DNA from: Patagioenas fasciata
Lineage: Eukaryota; Chordata; Aves; Columbiformes; Columbidae
DNA length: 64,000 nucleotides
Assembly (NCBI RefSeq): GCF_037038585.1
Contig: NC_092521.1
Coordinates: 55,713,898 to 55,777,897 of the forward strand
Direction: 5' to 3'
The notes under the pieces are model-generated. The model was not told the origin of the DNA, made no database searches, and saw nothing but the letters and a program-made list of their open reading frames with translations. Below are positions 12,915-25,112 of the stretch, in pieces; positions within the stretch are counted from its first letter, which is position 1, and each line of letters starts with the position of its first letter. Both the position numbers and the translations under genes were made by a program.

Positions 12915-12980
12915 GTGGTTTTTGTTGTTGTTTTAGGTTTTTTCTTTATCTGTTTGTGGTTTTGTTTGTTTGTTTGTTTT
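12915..12980. repeat. TTTG-rich simple repeat
   Basis: T/G-rich imperfect repeats (ttgttgttgtttt near the start, then tttgtttgtttgtttg near the end), a short microsatellite-like tract in intergenic sequence. Confidence 0.6.
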
Positions 12981-14065
12981 AATTTATTCTGATGGATATG
13001 CTTGTACCCAAATCAATGTTGTGCTCACAGAACTAGGAGCAAATCCTGAAGTCCGTTTCCAGATCTGGGTCAGCAATTCAAAGTCTCTGGAGTTCAGTGT
13101 GGGAGATAAGATGGAATTCAGCGTTCTCCAAGCACACGTCAAGCTGAAGCAGTAAACTCTCTCTCTCCCCCCTCTTTAATGTGTTTGCCTACAGACATAA
13201 TGCAGCAGATCCTCAGCTGTGTGCAAGGTGCGCTGCCTTGAGGCAGCCAACAGCACCCGCGGGCCAAAATTCCTGCAGCGAAGGATTGTGAACTTCTGGC
13301 TTTCACCCCTTTCTCCCAGACAGGCCTTCATGGCAGGCGAGGGCTTCACTGAGACTCCTGTATGTGTTTACCAGTTACAGACTCCCTCTCCTGGGGGAAA
13401 GGTATCCACTTTCTTCTTCTGTCGGGGTATCTAAGCACTGGATGGTGCTTGCTGAGGCACTGAGTGGAAAAGAGATAAGTGGACAGGGAGGTTGTGTGGC
13501 CAAAGATGATTTGGAGGTTGAAACAACATTTATTGTTTGTTAAGGCCATTTAATTCCAGGCAAATTGTCTTTGAGCTTCTTAAACTACTCTTGGGGCTGT
13601 TTGAGTTATTACTGAAATGCAGCTGTTCCCAGAGCTGAAGGCATCAGCAATGTAATAGTATGCAGAAACCCCACCGTGCGGTAACCTGAAAAACAGTGCT
13701 CTCCAAATACCACTACAGCATGGATTTAAAATAGAAATTTGATGCTATTTAGACCAATTGCTGGGCTGATTAGCCTGCAGTCATCACTTCTGATTCTGCT
13801 CATTGCCTTGGTTCAAAAGTTTGTCGGCTATTCGCTTCCGTCACAAGCATTTATAGTCACCTATTGCGACCATGGGCTTGTTACACCCAGTGATCTTATA
13901 CTGGCTTGCTGTCTTTGTGTTTGCTACATAGAAATTGGCATGTTTCACTCTGTGGGTTTAACAGAACATTAATTGGGCAATAACTGCCAGGCAGTAACAT
14001 TGCTGTAGTTCTCCAGTTGCAGTGAGTGGGTAGTATCAGATCAAAGTCATTTGTGTTATGCATTT

Positions 14066-15308
14066 CACAGAATAACAGAATGTTAGGGATTGGGAAGGGA
14101 CCGTGAAAGATCATCTAGTCCAATCCCCCTGCTGGAGCAGGAACACCTCTATGAGGCTACACAGGAATGTGTCCAGGTGGGTTTTGAATGTCTCCAGAGA
14201 AGGAGACTCCACAACCTCCCTGGGCAGCCTGTTCCAGTGTCTGTCACCCTCACTGAGAAGAAGTTTCTTCTCATATTGAAGTGGAACCTCTTGTGTTCCA
14301 GTTTGCACCCATTACCCCTTGTCTTACCATTGGTTGCCATCGAGAAGAGCCTGGTTCCATCCTCATGACATTCACCCTTTACATATTTATAAACAAGAAT
14401 CAGGTCAGCCCTCAGTCTCCTCCAAGCTAAAGAGACCCAACTCCCTCAGCCTTTCCTCATAAGGGAGGTGCTCCACTCCCTTAATCATTTTTGTTGCCCT
14501 GAGCTGGACTCTCTCCAGCAGTTCCCTGTCCTTCTTGAACTGAGTGGCCCAGAACTGGACCCAATATTCCAGATGTGGTCTCACCAGGGCAGAGTAGAGG
14601 GGAAGGAGAACCTCTCTTGACTTACTAACCACCTCCCTTCTAATATACCCCAGGATGCCATTGGCCTTCCTGGCCACAAGGGCACAGTGCTGGCTCATGG
14701 TCATCCTGCTGTCCACCAGGACCCCCAGGTCCCTTTCCCATACTCTGCTCTCTAATAGGTCATTCCCCAGCTTATACTGGAACCTGGGGTTGTTCCTGCC
14801 CAGATGTAAGACTCCACGCTTTCCCTTGTTATATTTCATTAAATTTTTCCCTGTCCAACTCTCCAGCCTGTCCAGGTCTCGCTGGATGGCAGCACAACCT
14901 TCTGGTGTGTCAACCACTCCTCCTAGTTTGGTGTCATCAGCAAACTTGCTGATAGTACACTCTATTCCCTTATCCAAATCATTGATGAATATATTGAATA
15001 ATACAGGCCCCAGTACTGACCCTTGAGGCAATCCACTAGATACAGGCCTCCAACTGGACTCTGCCCCCTGACCACAACTCTCTGGCTTCTTTCCTTCAGC
15101 CAGTTCACAGTCCACCTCACTACACAATCGTCCAGACCATGCTTCCTCAGTTTAGCAGCAAGGATGCTGTGGGAGACTGTGTCAGATGCTTTACTGAAGT
15201 CCAGATAGACCACATCCACTGCTCTGCCATCATCTATCCACCTCGTTATGTGCTCATAAAAGGCTATGAGGTTGGTCGAGCATGACTTCCCCTTGGTGAA
15301 GCCATTTA
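14066..15308 (-). mobile_element. CR1 LINE, 5'-truncated copy
   Basis: A CR1 non-LTR retrotransposon inserted on the - strand. The 3' end (left) carries the family's 8-base tail repeat (cacagaataacagaat, complement of the ATTCTGTG type) at 14066-14081. Upstream is the distal part of the reverse transcriptase: motif LDFSKASDTVSH (about 15160-15205), [11 protein letters not shown] (about 15000-15030), the catalytic FADD box (about 14935-14950), and the C-terminal [13 protein letters not shown] and [16 protein letters not shown]. The frame changes between the first and second of these motifs (about 15045-15127), so the copy is coding-dead. It is about 1.24 kb, versus several kb for a full CR1, and is the least decayed CR1 in the window. 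Confidence 0.93.
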
Positions 15309-18300
15309 ATGAAACCAGGTCTGAACAAAGTATCCTAGGAAGGTATATACATATCTATCTGAAGTATTAGCATTCAGAAACATGAAATTCTGAACATTAT
15401 ACATTGTAAGTTTTACCACAGTCTGAAATATTGCCTAGTACATTCAGTCTTTAGGTAATAGCATTAATATACTCCTAAGACCTGACGTGGAATCTGAGAT
15501 TTTTTGCCTCACTCCCCACCTCACCTCCTTTCCCTGCACTCCCTCAACTATTAAAAAAAAAAAAAAGAAAAAAGGAAAAAAAAAAGCTGTAGTTCTCTAG
15601 TTTATGAGACAGTCTCATAAATTAGCATGGTGGACTTAGTTGTCTAACTGCCTGTGACCTGCTGGGTGTTTGTTGGAAAACAAAAAATGAATTCTAGGAG
15701 CTTCATGAATCGTAATATAAATGATTCTCCATCTGAAGGTTTGGACTGGATTGATTGATTATTCCCTGGTTTGAAATATTTCCCTCTTCTATTCCAAGAG
15801 TAGTAACATTAACCTATTCTTGGGGAACCTGTCACCCAAAATGCAGATAGCAAAGAGTTGGAGAGAAGAGCTGGCAATTCATTCAAAATTTCAAAATGTT
15901 ATTCGTCTCCAATTACCACATTAAAGGGAAGCCAGGGTCATTTCATGCGTGACTTACTAACCAAGAACGGAGCTAATTTTAACAGAGGACATTCAAAAAA
16001 AGTGTTTGACCCATGCTAGTGCTGATGTTTGTATTCTGAACTGGATAGAACTGGAGTTGCTCAGTGAATTGGAGTTGGGACTCTGAAAACTGTCTTGTTC
16101 TTCTATTTCCCAAAAGGAGAACATGCTTTGCGAATATGTTCTGAAATATTTTTTTGTCTTTTGTGATGATTTTAGATATTCACATAGGCCTCATGTCATC
16201 AGTACTAAGCTGGGTAGGCAAAGTCTTGCTGAGAATGGTCAGTAGTGCTTTGTGCCTTTGAGAGGGGCAGGTTGCTTGGGGATAGGGAAAGGCAACGTAA
16301 CATCAGCTCTGCACTCCTAATATTATGCTAGAAGATCTCCGCTGTATTGCAACATTCCTGACACTGCCATCCTTGAGAATGTGAAGACAGGAGCTGTTCA
16401 GCTGTCATCTGCCTATGTCCACAACAACTTTGCAGACCCTCATGGTTTCTTCATCCCTATCCTTCAAGCTGGGCTAGTGTGCTGCGTTCCTGTGGTTTGA
16501 AGAGACCCTCAGTCTCTAAGGACTGCATGGGAGTTGCCCCATATATGAGGATGAACACATAAGCTACGAAAGTTGTGATGTTCCTGCAGGTGCTTTGGGT
16601 TTGAGAGTCTCTGACTCATGTGACCCATCTGAATCACACATTTGCAGTATGTCCATTTTACTGTTAAGAAGAGCTAGAAGAATACACACACTTTATCACC
16701 CCAAAGTCACAATTATCTGTGAATCTGCAGACCAAAGCTGTACGGCACAGGAGACCCAACTTATACCTCATAACCTAATAGAAAGGATGTTTATCAGCAA
16801 TAATCTTGCTTCTGTCTTTATTTTTTATCCTAGTTTATTTAGTTTCAGTTGCTGAGAGACATGCGTTTATAATGTTCTAAACTGGGAGTGATGATTGAGA
16901 AGCAATCCAGCCAAAATGAGGACAGTGCAGCTAGGGACACCTCAGGCTCCTTCAGTCTTGATCCCTCGAGGTGAGAGATGTACCATTCATATTAATGCAT
17001 CTACTTCCTCAGGTAAAGCTGCCTTGTGTGAATAATGGCAAAAGGATGTCATCTTCCAAATGACCAACAGAAATGGGGAGATGATGGATGGCGTCTCTTA
17101 ATTTAAAATATGACCTCATGGAACTGAATTGTCCTTTTCTTTTGCTCACCTGCTTCATCTCACCTTTCTTCAGCTCCTGGAAAGAGATACAGCACTGAAA
17201 TCAAGACAGGGTATTGAGAGAAACTAGGTTTCTCATATGGGGCAGCTGAAGAAGTCTAGCATCTGATAGTAATTGATTAGTAAATTAAATTTTAACAACC
17301 TAGAGCCTGCATGCAGTCCAGTCCTGCTCTCCTAATATAAATCATTCAGATTTGCAAATATGAAACACATGTTTTCTGTCTGACCTTGTCTTTTATGGAG
17401 CAGTGGAGATTGCAAACACAGATGCTCAGGTTTGTCTGCTTTCTTGGCTGCTGAGGCCATAAATGGCAGCTTTGCTCTCAGAGCACGCGTTACGTTGACA
17501 TTACTTCATGAGCTGGGGAACAGATACGGCAAAAGGCAATACGGTTGGGCTGGATCCTGTTCAAAGAGCTTTGCTCCCTTCAGACCTTGTTCACCTAGGG
17601 TGGGACTGTGACCTCCGATCGCAGTCTGGGTCCCTCTCGATTCCCTTGCTTGAGAGGGAGGAGGGCATCAGTTGTCCACATAACATAGCTGACAGCAGAA
17701 GGCAGTCACCTGCCATCTCTGCCTGCAGCGAAGTCCAAGTTTTGCCCATTTCTGAGCTGGTCTGGCCTAAACCCAGCAGCCTTGTAGCACTCTGGTTCAG
17801 CCAGTCCCTGACAGCTTTCCCCAACCTTGTTCCCTGTAGCTACAAGCTCCAACACTGATTTGGGCAGTGCCAACGCTGCTTCTTCTTTTCCCAGAGATGT
17901 TTAATGAGCCTACAAAATCAGGTTTCCCCTTGAGGGATGAAGCCTGTGTGTTGTTATTCCTGACAGGAAGATGGGGCTCTGTGCATACTGTTTCTTCCCC
18001 CTTTCTCATCGGAAGGGCATGTCCCAGTCTGACACCTAATTTTTAGCACTGCTATTCTGGAGCTGAAGTGGGGACCGCATGTTTAAAGCCTCAGATCTGC
18101 TCTGACTGCAGTCAGTGGGAATTTTCCTATGTAGGTGCTAAGTATTATTCAGTGTAAGCAAAACTTGGCCTGTTAGTTTTAACTTTATTTTCCATCATAA
18201 ATCAAATCCTCTGTCTAATTTTTGCCTGAAATCTTCCCTCCTAGAGAGGAATTTGCTGTAGCTATAACATTGCCATGAAGTATTCCAGCCATGAGAGCTT

Positions 18301-21300
18301 GAAAAGAGCTTTCTTCCTTTCTAGAAGTCATGTTTCTTAAGGAATATGACTTGAATAACTTGAAAGATCCCCAAATAAGATTTATTGATGTATTTTGACC
18401 TCGAGTGGTGTTGCTAGTTGTTGGGAGAGCAAATAGATGCATGTAATTCTCTCTCTAGGTCCCTGATGAAGGCATGTGTTTTAATGCCAATGTATCCACT
18501 GCTCTCCAGGGCTTAATAGGACAGCTTGAAAAATTTAGGTCCTGAGTTTGAACTTGCTTGCACCAAAATAAATCAAGCCCTGACTTCAGGAGAAGCTGGG
18601 GTGTTCCTTCCCTCATAGGTGTCACAGCACTAGGAAGGGGCACTGTGGGACTCTCCCTCAAGGAAAGGACAGTGGACCTCCCCATCCTCAGTCATACCGT
18701 CCCATCAACATTGTGGTGACTTGTAACACCCTGTGCTGGAGTCCAGCGGAGAAAATGGAGGCAATGAGGATGAAGGAACCAAGAACCAGATAAATGAAAA
18801 TGTGCAGAGGCCAAAGGTTGGAGCATCATTTCAACCTTTTGCTTTAAGGAGACAATGTTCTTAAATAACCACTGAGGACTCCTATTGCCTGCTGTCCACA
18901 GCTGTGAATGGGTTGGGGCAGTAAGGATGCATCAGTGGAATGAAGCAGTCAGTACCAAGGTTCTAGCACTGACATCATGTGTGGTTTGGGTGTTTTACAG
19001 TGACCTAGCTCCCACCTGGTCCTGCGGATCTGTACTTCTCCATGCCCGACCCTGTCACAGCTTCCTCTCGGAGGGAAAAGGGCTGAAGGTAAAAGAAATC
19101 TGGTCCCATGGGCTCAATTGCTGGTAAGTGGTTAGAGTGCACTTAATGTGTACCTGCAGAGCACCCTTTGCATTAGCTTCATATGAAAGGGATTCTGTTC
19201 ACGTGCTACAAAACCACCTCATAATGCAGATCAGAATTTGGTAAGAGGGAGATGCTTCAGAATCTGCCCTCAGTCTTTTACTTCAGATCCAAAAACACCC
19301 TACAATGCTAATGCTGTGGACATACCAGCAGCACGAAAAATAGACATTTAAACTTTACTGCAGAGAGAAGTCCCAAGAGCGCCCTGTGACATCTTTGCAC
19401 TTAGCAACACTCAACAAGATTTTGTTCTAAAAGTATTTCATAGCCATATAATATCTGGCGAATTGCTTTGAGGTGGGAAGGAATCCTTTAAAGCACTTTG
19501 GTTTAGTTGCATGCAAGAATTTGCTTATGTGACTAGTGGTACAGTGTGCAGTTAAGAATTGTTCTGGGTATTCACAGATCATCTTAAATTTTAGATACAT
19601 TACTGAACTTTAAATCTTACTGATTACATGAGGCATGTTGAAGCTGCCTTTGTGTAGACTGCTGTCAACAGGCTGATATTCTTTCATTGCCTTCTTTCTT
19701 GTCCAGGATGCTCAGCATCTTGTGTGTGTGTAGCTATAGCTTCTTTTTTATTATTTTCAAAGGCTAGAGCTCTCATTTCCAAGCTAATGGAGTTCTTACC
19801 AAAGTCCTTACCAAAGTTAAATGAGACTTTGGAGCAGTCAAGTTTATTGAGAAGGTAGAAATTAAGTTTTCACCTACTAAAAGTTTTTATTGTCAATTTT
19901 TTGATACAACATCCCTGCACCAGCCACTTAATAATAGCGGTATATGCTAATATCATTAATGTATCTTGTAATGAAAGAAGCTCTTTCCACTCATTGTAGG
20001 AACATCTTCAGACTACACAGTCATTTCTACTAGAGGGTTATGGTGCATGTAGATGCTAATTTTATGTAGGAAGCTAAATTGATGTACTTTATTCTCCAGA
20101 GTAACAGACTTATATTATTTGAGCTGTTGTTTTTTATTGCTTGTTTTAGGCTTTTAAACCTTAAGATGCTAGTCATTAATGCCTAATATTGCAAAAATTA
20201 AAAGCTAAGTTTTCTCCATGAATTGATGTTGGATGACAAATTCCTCCATTTCAGTATCATTTCGATTTGCGTGTTGTTACTGTCTGAATGTGGTTTGTAG
20301 TTCTGCATTAATTCAAAGTAATAATGCTGGGGCCTTTGTTTTTTTTGTTTTTGTTTTCCTCTGAAGGAAGAAATGTTAACAGCAGTCTTGATTATAATGT
20401 GACCAAGAACATGGCAGTGTGGCCTAGTGAAGTTCCCATTTGCAGTGACCTTTGTAAGCAAGTGATCTTTTACCCTATGATGTTGTGCAGAGCTACCAGG
20501 CTCATGAAACAGACTCACAGTCCATTACTTCTGAGCTGTTCCCAGGCCTCTTGCCATTGCACAGGCTGACTTTTTCACCCTTCTTCAACTGGCTTTTAAT
20601 CTAAGCATCCTACAAGCAATCCCTTTCTTGCAGCGGCAGTGCCTCCTGTTAAACCTGGGGCCAACTGGATAGTTGGCAATTGTTCTTGCTTGTTCCAAGA
20701 CTGTACTGAGCTTGTCTGTGTCTGGTTGTGAAAGGTGTCATGGCTCTCTCCACCTGAACCATAGTGGGGATGAACCATCCTGGGGAGGGACTCTGTCACC
20801 TTGTACAGCACAGCTCTGTAGCTGTTCATGTGCACTAACCACCAGGGAAGAAGGGGAAAAAGTCTGTCTCTGCTATGATGGAAGATTTTTGAACGTTGCC
20901 TTTGTGCAAAGTTCTTGTTACTGCTTTGTGGCCAGCAGAAACTGTGGGGCTGGGGGCCCCAGGCAGAGATGGCTATATGCAGGTTTGCAGAGATTGAATC
21001 TTTCATGTGAAGAATGACTGATTTGTGTGTCTCTGCGATGTCTGTTGCTTCTGGAAAAGATGGCAAATGTGGGACTCAGTCAGCTTGCAGTCTTCCAGCG
21101 TGTTGTCTGGATATTGCTTTGCTGGTCTGGGTAGAGGCAGCTGCTTGCTAACTGCCTTACACCACTGGAAAGACTCACTGCATTAGAGGGTCCTGCTCTA
21201 TAATGGTCGTGTTTGTAATTCTTCTAATAGAAGAGAGCAGCTACCCTATAAACTCAGCCCATCTGCTGAGTTTATATTCGCTAAACAATCTCCCTTGAGG

Positions 21301-23289
21301 GAACATCAGATTTTTTTTTTTTTTTTAAATCACAAATGACTTAAGGTTCTACTTTTCCTGAAAAAAAAAAATCATACTACAAACCTACCAATGTAACTAA
21401 TCTATACACTGTACATATGCAACACATATGAACATATGTTATATACAAATACATGCACTGCATTAGCAGATGCAGTAGTTCTTTAATGCAGTGTCACTCA
21501 AACATACTACGGGATGCCACATCGTGCACATGAGTAAACTATAAATGTGTTTTCCCAAGCTGTGCTACATGGCTGTAGATCTCTGTGTTCTTGTCTGGTG
21601 GCTACGTGCAATATAGAATGGGAGAGATTGTATAGTTTCAGACTTTGCTATAAATGAGACTATACGGAGAGGGACTTCACTGCTGAAGGCTACCATTTCA
21701 CTAGCCACCCAAAGCTCTTCTCTCTGTGTTGTATTCATATACCTCAATTTATAAGTATTTTTCCCTTTTTATTCCAGCCCCTGGGGAATTAGGGAGTGTA
21801 ATTTTATTTAACATCAGCCCAATAGTCTGAAATTTCTTTGAGTGTGAACTGGGGAGTTTCTGGGAGAGGGCTGGAAGTCCTCCAAACTCCTAAGACCTGC
21901 AGACTTTAGGGAACTGTTGCATGCACTTTTTCAATATGGATTTCTTTGCCAGTTCAGCTCTGAAACAGATTAGAGATCATTGTGATGAAAGCTGAAGAAG
22001 GCTGAATGCTAAAAAAAATATAACAGCTCCTGGAATGTGCAAATGTGGGGTCAAAGTTGCACATGATTGAGGAGAAAGATCCAAGAAATAGAACTGCATC
22101 AATTACAAGACTGTACAGTGTAACTTTTTCAGATGAGCTTGTATATAGGACATAAAAAACTAAGTCTCTTTATAACCTTGTCAAATCTACATGCAACTGT
22201 TGCCTTTCAAGTAATGTTTTGCGTTGTTGCCTTCTGATCCTAGGTGATGCCAGACCTCCATCCTTTGTCTTTCCTCCTGTGTGTGCATCTGTCTAGTGCT
22301 CCCATTGATTTGTGTATTTCACAGAAAGGTCTGGCTGATGCATGAATCGCTTTCCTTCAAAAGAGTTTAGCAAGCACAAGTGAAAGCCATATTCCCTCTT
22401 CTCCCTCTGTGTTCCTTGACCTCCTGCTCCTTCAGTTACGAAGGTTGATCTCTGGGAGTTTGAAGAGGTTGTGTCTGTCTCCCAGCAAGAGTCAGACACT
22501 TTTACCTAAGCAGGGATTTGCTTACTTGTCATTTTATTTGTAATTCAGCAGCTCAGAGGTCACTTCTGCCTTATGTTACTGAAGAACCTGAGCAAAAAGC
22601 ATGCGCTTTGCATGACTCACATAACCCACATTTTCTGTAAACTTCAATTATTTTCTATGTGATGTTTACCTCATGAAATGAAATCACTGCTTTTCTGGTG
22701 CAATTTCTTTATTCCACTGGTGCAAAGCTGTAAAGATATTCTAACCTTCAATGATGGAGAGTCAGCCACTGAGGCAACACATGGTATTTGTAATCCTACC
22801 ACTTGATTAGGTGCTCAATGGTGTCTGGAGAGGCATATGTGATAATTCGGTTAGCTTGAGTAGCTATGTTTAAAAAAAAATAAAAAATATGAATTAAATT
22901 TAAAAAACGCTGAGAAATTATGTCATGGCTCTGTTCCTGAAAACCCAGCTGTGTTCTAGGGCTTGCACCCCTTTTGGGTACTTTTAGTAAGCTAACTTCA
23001 AGCTTTTAAACAATACAGTGAGAATCAGTCTCCAAAAAGTTTTTTTAATAGTCTTGATCTTGCTTTTAACAGGCACTGCTGATGCTGAAAATGCAAAGAG
23101 AGAAGGCAGCTCTTGATGAGCTATGCAATTATATTGGCTAGGCAATTATACTTCATTTGACCTCCATAAAAAATCATTGTCTATTCTGAGGAGGTGCACG
23201 TATATCTTGTAGTGATGCTGTGTCTCACGTGTTGGTCAAATGTTTGGACAAGGATCATCCCAAGCCCAGGAAGGCCAATGCTTTGCAAT
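15309..23289. other. Intergenic region without recognised gene
   Basis: Single-copy-looking sequence with no exon set, RNA gene or intact element I can identify. There is an A-rich tract at about 15551-15587 and a T-run near 21311-21326. The longest open frame (about 156 codons on - at 20596-21066) has no recognisable domain and is within chance expectation for this much sequence. Confidence 0.55.
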
Positions 23290-23822
23290 GCTGTGGCAAT
23301 ACTGAAGCCATGCCTGGAGTACTGTGTTCAGTTTTGGTCCCCGCTATGCAAAAGAGATGTGGACAGTCTGGAGAGGGTCCAGAGAAGGGCCACAGAGATG
23401 ACCAAAGGACTGGGAAGCCTGCTGTATGAGGAAAGGCTCAGAGAACTAGGCTTGTTCAGCCTTGAGAAAAGAAAGCTCAGGGAAGACCTCATCAGCATAT
23501 TCTAGTATCGTAAAGTGTGGCTACAAAGGAGATGAAGACTCCCTTTTTACAAGGAATCACATGGAAAAGATGGGTGGTAATGGGTACAAGTTACTCCTGG
23601 GGAGATTCTGGCTGGGCATAAGAAGGACGTTTTTCATGGTGAGAACAATCAGTCACTGCAATAATCTCCCTGAGAAGTGGTAGATTCTCCAACATTGTAC
23701 ACTTTAAAGTTTCAGCAGGGCAGGGTGCTAGATCATCTTGTCTAGACTGTGCTTTTGACAAGAAAGGTTGGACCAGATGAGCCTTGTGGTCCCTTCCAAC
23801 CTGGTATTCTAGGATCTCATGA
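23290..23822 (+). mobile_element. CR1 LINE 3' fragment
   Basis: A CR1 remnant on the + strand. It starts in the last part of the reverse transcriptase reading frame ([40 protein letters not shown]) and runs through the 3' UTR to the typical end (ggaccagatgagccttgtggtcccttccaacctggtattct). Several stops and small deletions show it is old. No intact 8-base tail array remains. Confidence 0.88.
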
Positions 23823-24751
23823 TGGCTGGAGGGCAGAGGAGCCTCCTGGAAACAAGCACAAGGCAGTTCCCATTTTGTCAGCCTCCTCGTCACCTCCCCG
23901 CTCACCCACCCACGCCATCATGTCTAGACTGTCGCCATGCACGAGGCAAGGATTCTGAGCTCAGCCCTTAAGAAAAGCTCCAGTTAAGGGAATTTTGCCT
24001 CAGAGATGAATGTGAGCTTAAGCATCTAATACATTTTATAAGCAGTTCGTATCCCCAGTCTCTCCATACCTGCATTTTCCCGACTTGGAGCCCCAAGTGG
24101 GTCAGTGCTTTGGGATGTTATCGCTACTGGCTGGCAGCTGGACAATTTGCATCTCACAAAGACATTTCTCTGTGATTTCAGAACTGTTTTTGTTCTGACC
24201 TGGGGTGAGACGCACAGCTCCAAAGAGTTTTATGGGACAGGAATGCTGTAAAAATTGAAAGCCAAAAATAACTTTTTTCCCCCTCCCTCTTTTCACCTCC
24301 TACCCTTCAAGCCAATATTCAGTCAAGGCATGGAAATGAAGGGAGAGGCATGTGAAGACTGTCAGAAAGAGCTGTAAAACTTTGGGGGAGTGGGCTGAAG
24401 CATCTGGTTTGGTTGCTGCATTCTGAAGAATTTAATCAATAATAAAGCTTCACTCATATGTTGTTTTTGACAGAACTGTAACTCCTGCTGTGCTATGATC
24501 AGCACCTGGATGGATTTAAGAAGTAATAGCTACATCCTAAATGCAACCAGCATTCTCCACAGGAGTAAAGTCTGAAGAAATAACACTTCCCCAGGAGATG
24601 GAGCAAGAAGATAGTGTGTTGTGGACGCCTTCAAAAAACAGAGTCTGATGTGGTCAGGGAGAAAGGAGTTAAGCAGAACAGTTTCACAGCAAGATGCTAG
24701 ACTTGTAGAACCATCAGAGCAGAAAGTGGGACCCAGGAGGAAGGGCTACAG
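23823..24751. other. Intergenic sequence between two CR1 remnants
   Basis: About 0.9 kb with no recognisable gene, repeat family or RNA. Open frames here are short and lack motifs. Confidence 0.5.
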
Positions 24752-25112
24752 GGTCAGTTTGGGCTGGGAGGGACCTCTGGAGGTCCCAGGAACAGCCCCT
24801 CTCCAAGCAGGACCAGGCTTGTAGCTGCATCAGCTTGCTCAGGACTGCCTGTCTGAGCCTTGAATGTCTCCAAGGAAGACATCCCAGAAGTTTTTTTACG
24901 TCCCTCATGGTAACAAAACAAAACAAAACAAGAAAAAAGAAAAAGTAATTCTTATATCTAACAGGAATCTCTGGTGTTGCAACATGTGTCAGCTGCCTCC
25001 TATCCAGTCACAGTCCACCTTGGAGAAGAGTTTGGCTCCATCTTCTCTACAGTCGCCTATAAGGTAGTTGAAGATGCCAGCTATCTCTGTCTTTAACCAC
25101 ACCAGGTCTCTC
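24752..25112 (-). mobile_element. Old CR1 LINE 3' fragment
   Basis: A diverged CR1 3' end on the - strand. It opens with gggctgggagggacctctgg and continues with recognisable blocks of the CR1 3' region (agcttgctcaggactg, gaatgtctccaaggaagac, ttggagaagagtttggctcc, ataaggtagttgaagatgcc). A short AAAAC repeat (about 24914-24932) has expanded inside it. Boundaries are approximate. Confidence 0.75.

Larger units (their letters stand above)
5691..14065. other. Intergenic region without recognised gene
   Basis: Mostly AT-rich sequence with no exon-like block I can tie to a protein family. Open frames here (for example about 127 codons on - at 8003-8386) are of a length expected by chance and have no recognisable motifs or splice context. 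It holds a GC-richer patch at about 7500-8400 with a CTCF-like motif, an A18 run at 8952-8969 and a GT-rich tract at 9861-9991. Confidence 0.6.

Noticed and set aside
12970..13155. Open frame of about 60 codons on + with a plausible-looking sequence
   Set aside because: It starts in a TTTG repeat, has no family match and no splice partner.
20596..21066. Open frame of 156 codons on - in the gene-free interval
   Set aside because: It lacks recognisable domains or splice context; the length is within chance expectation.
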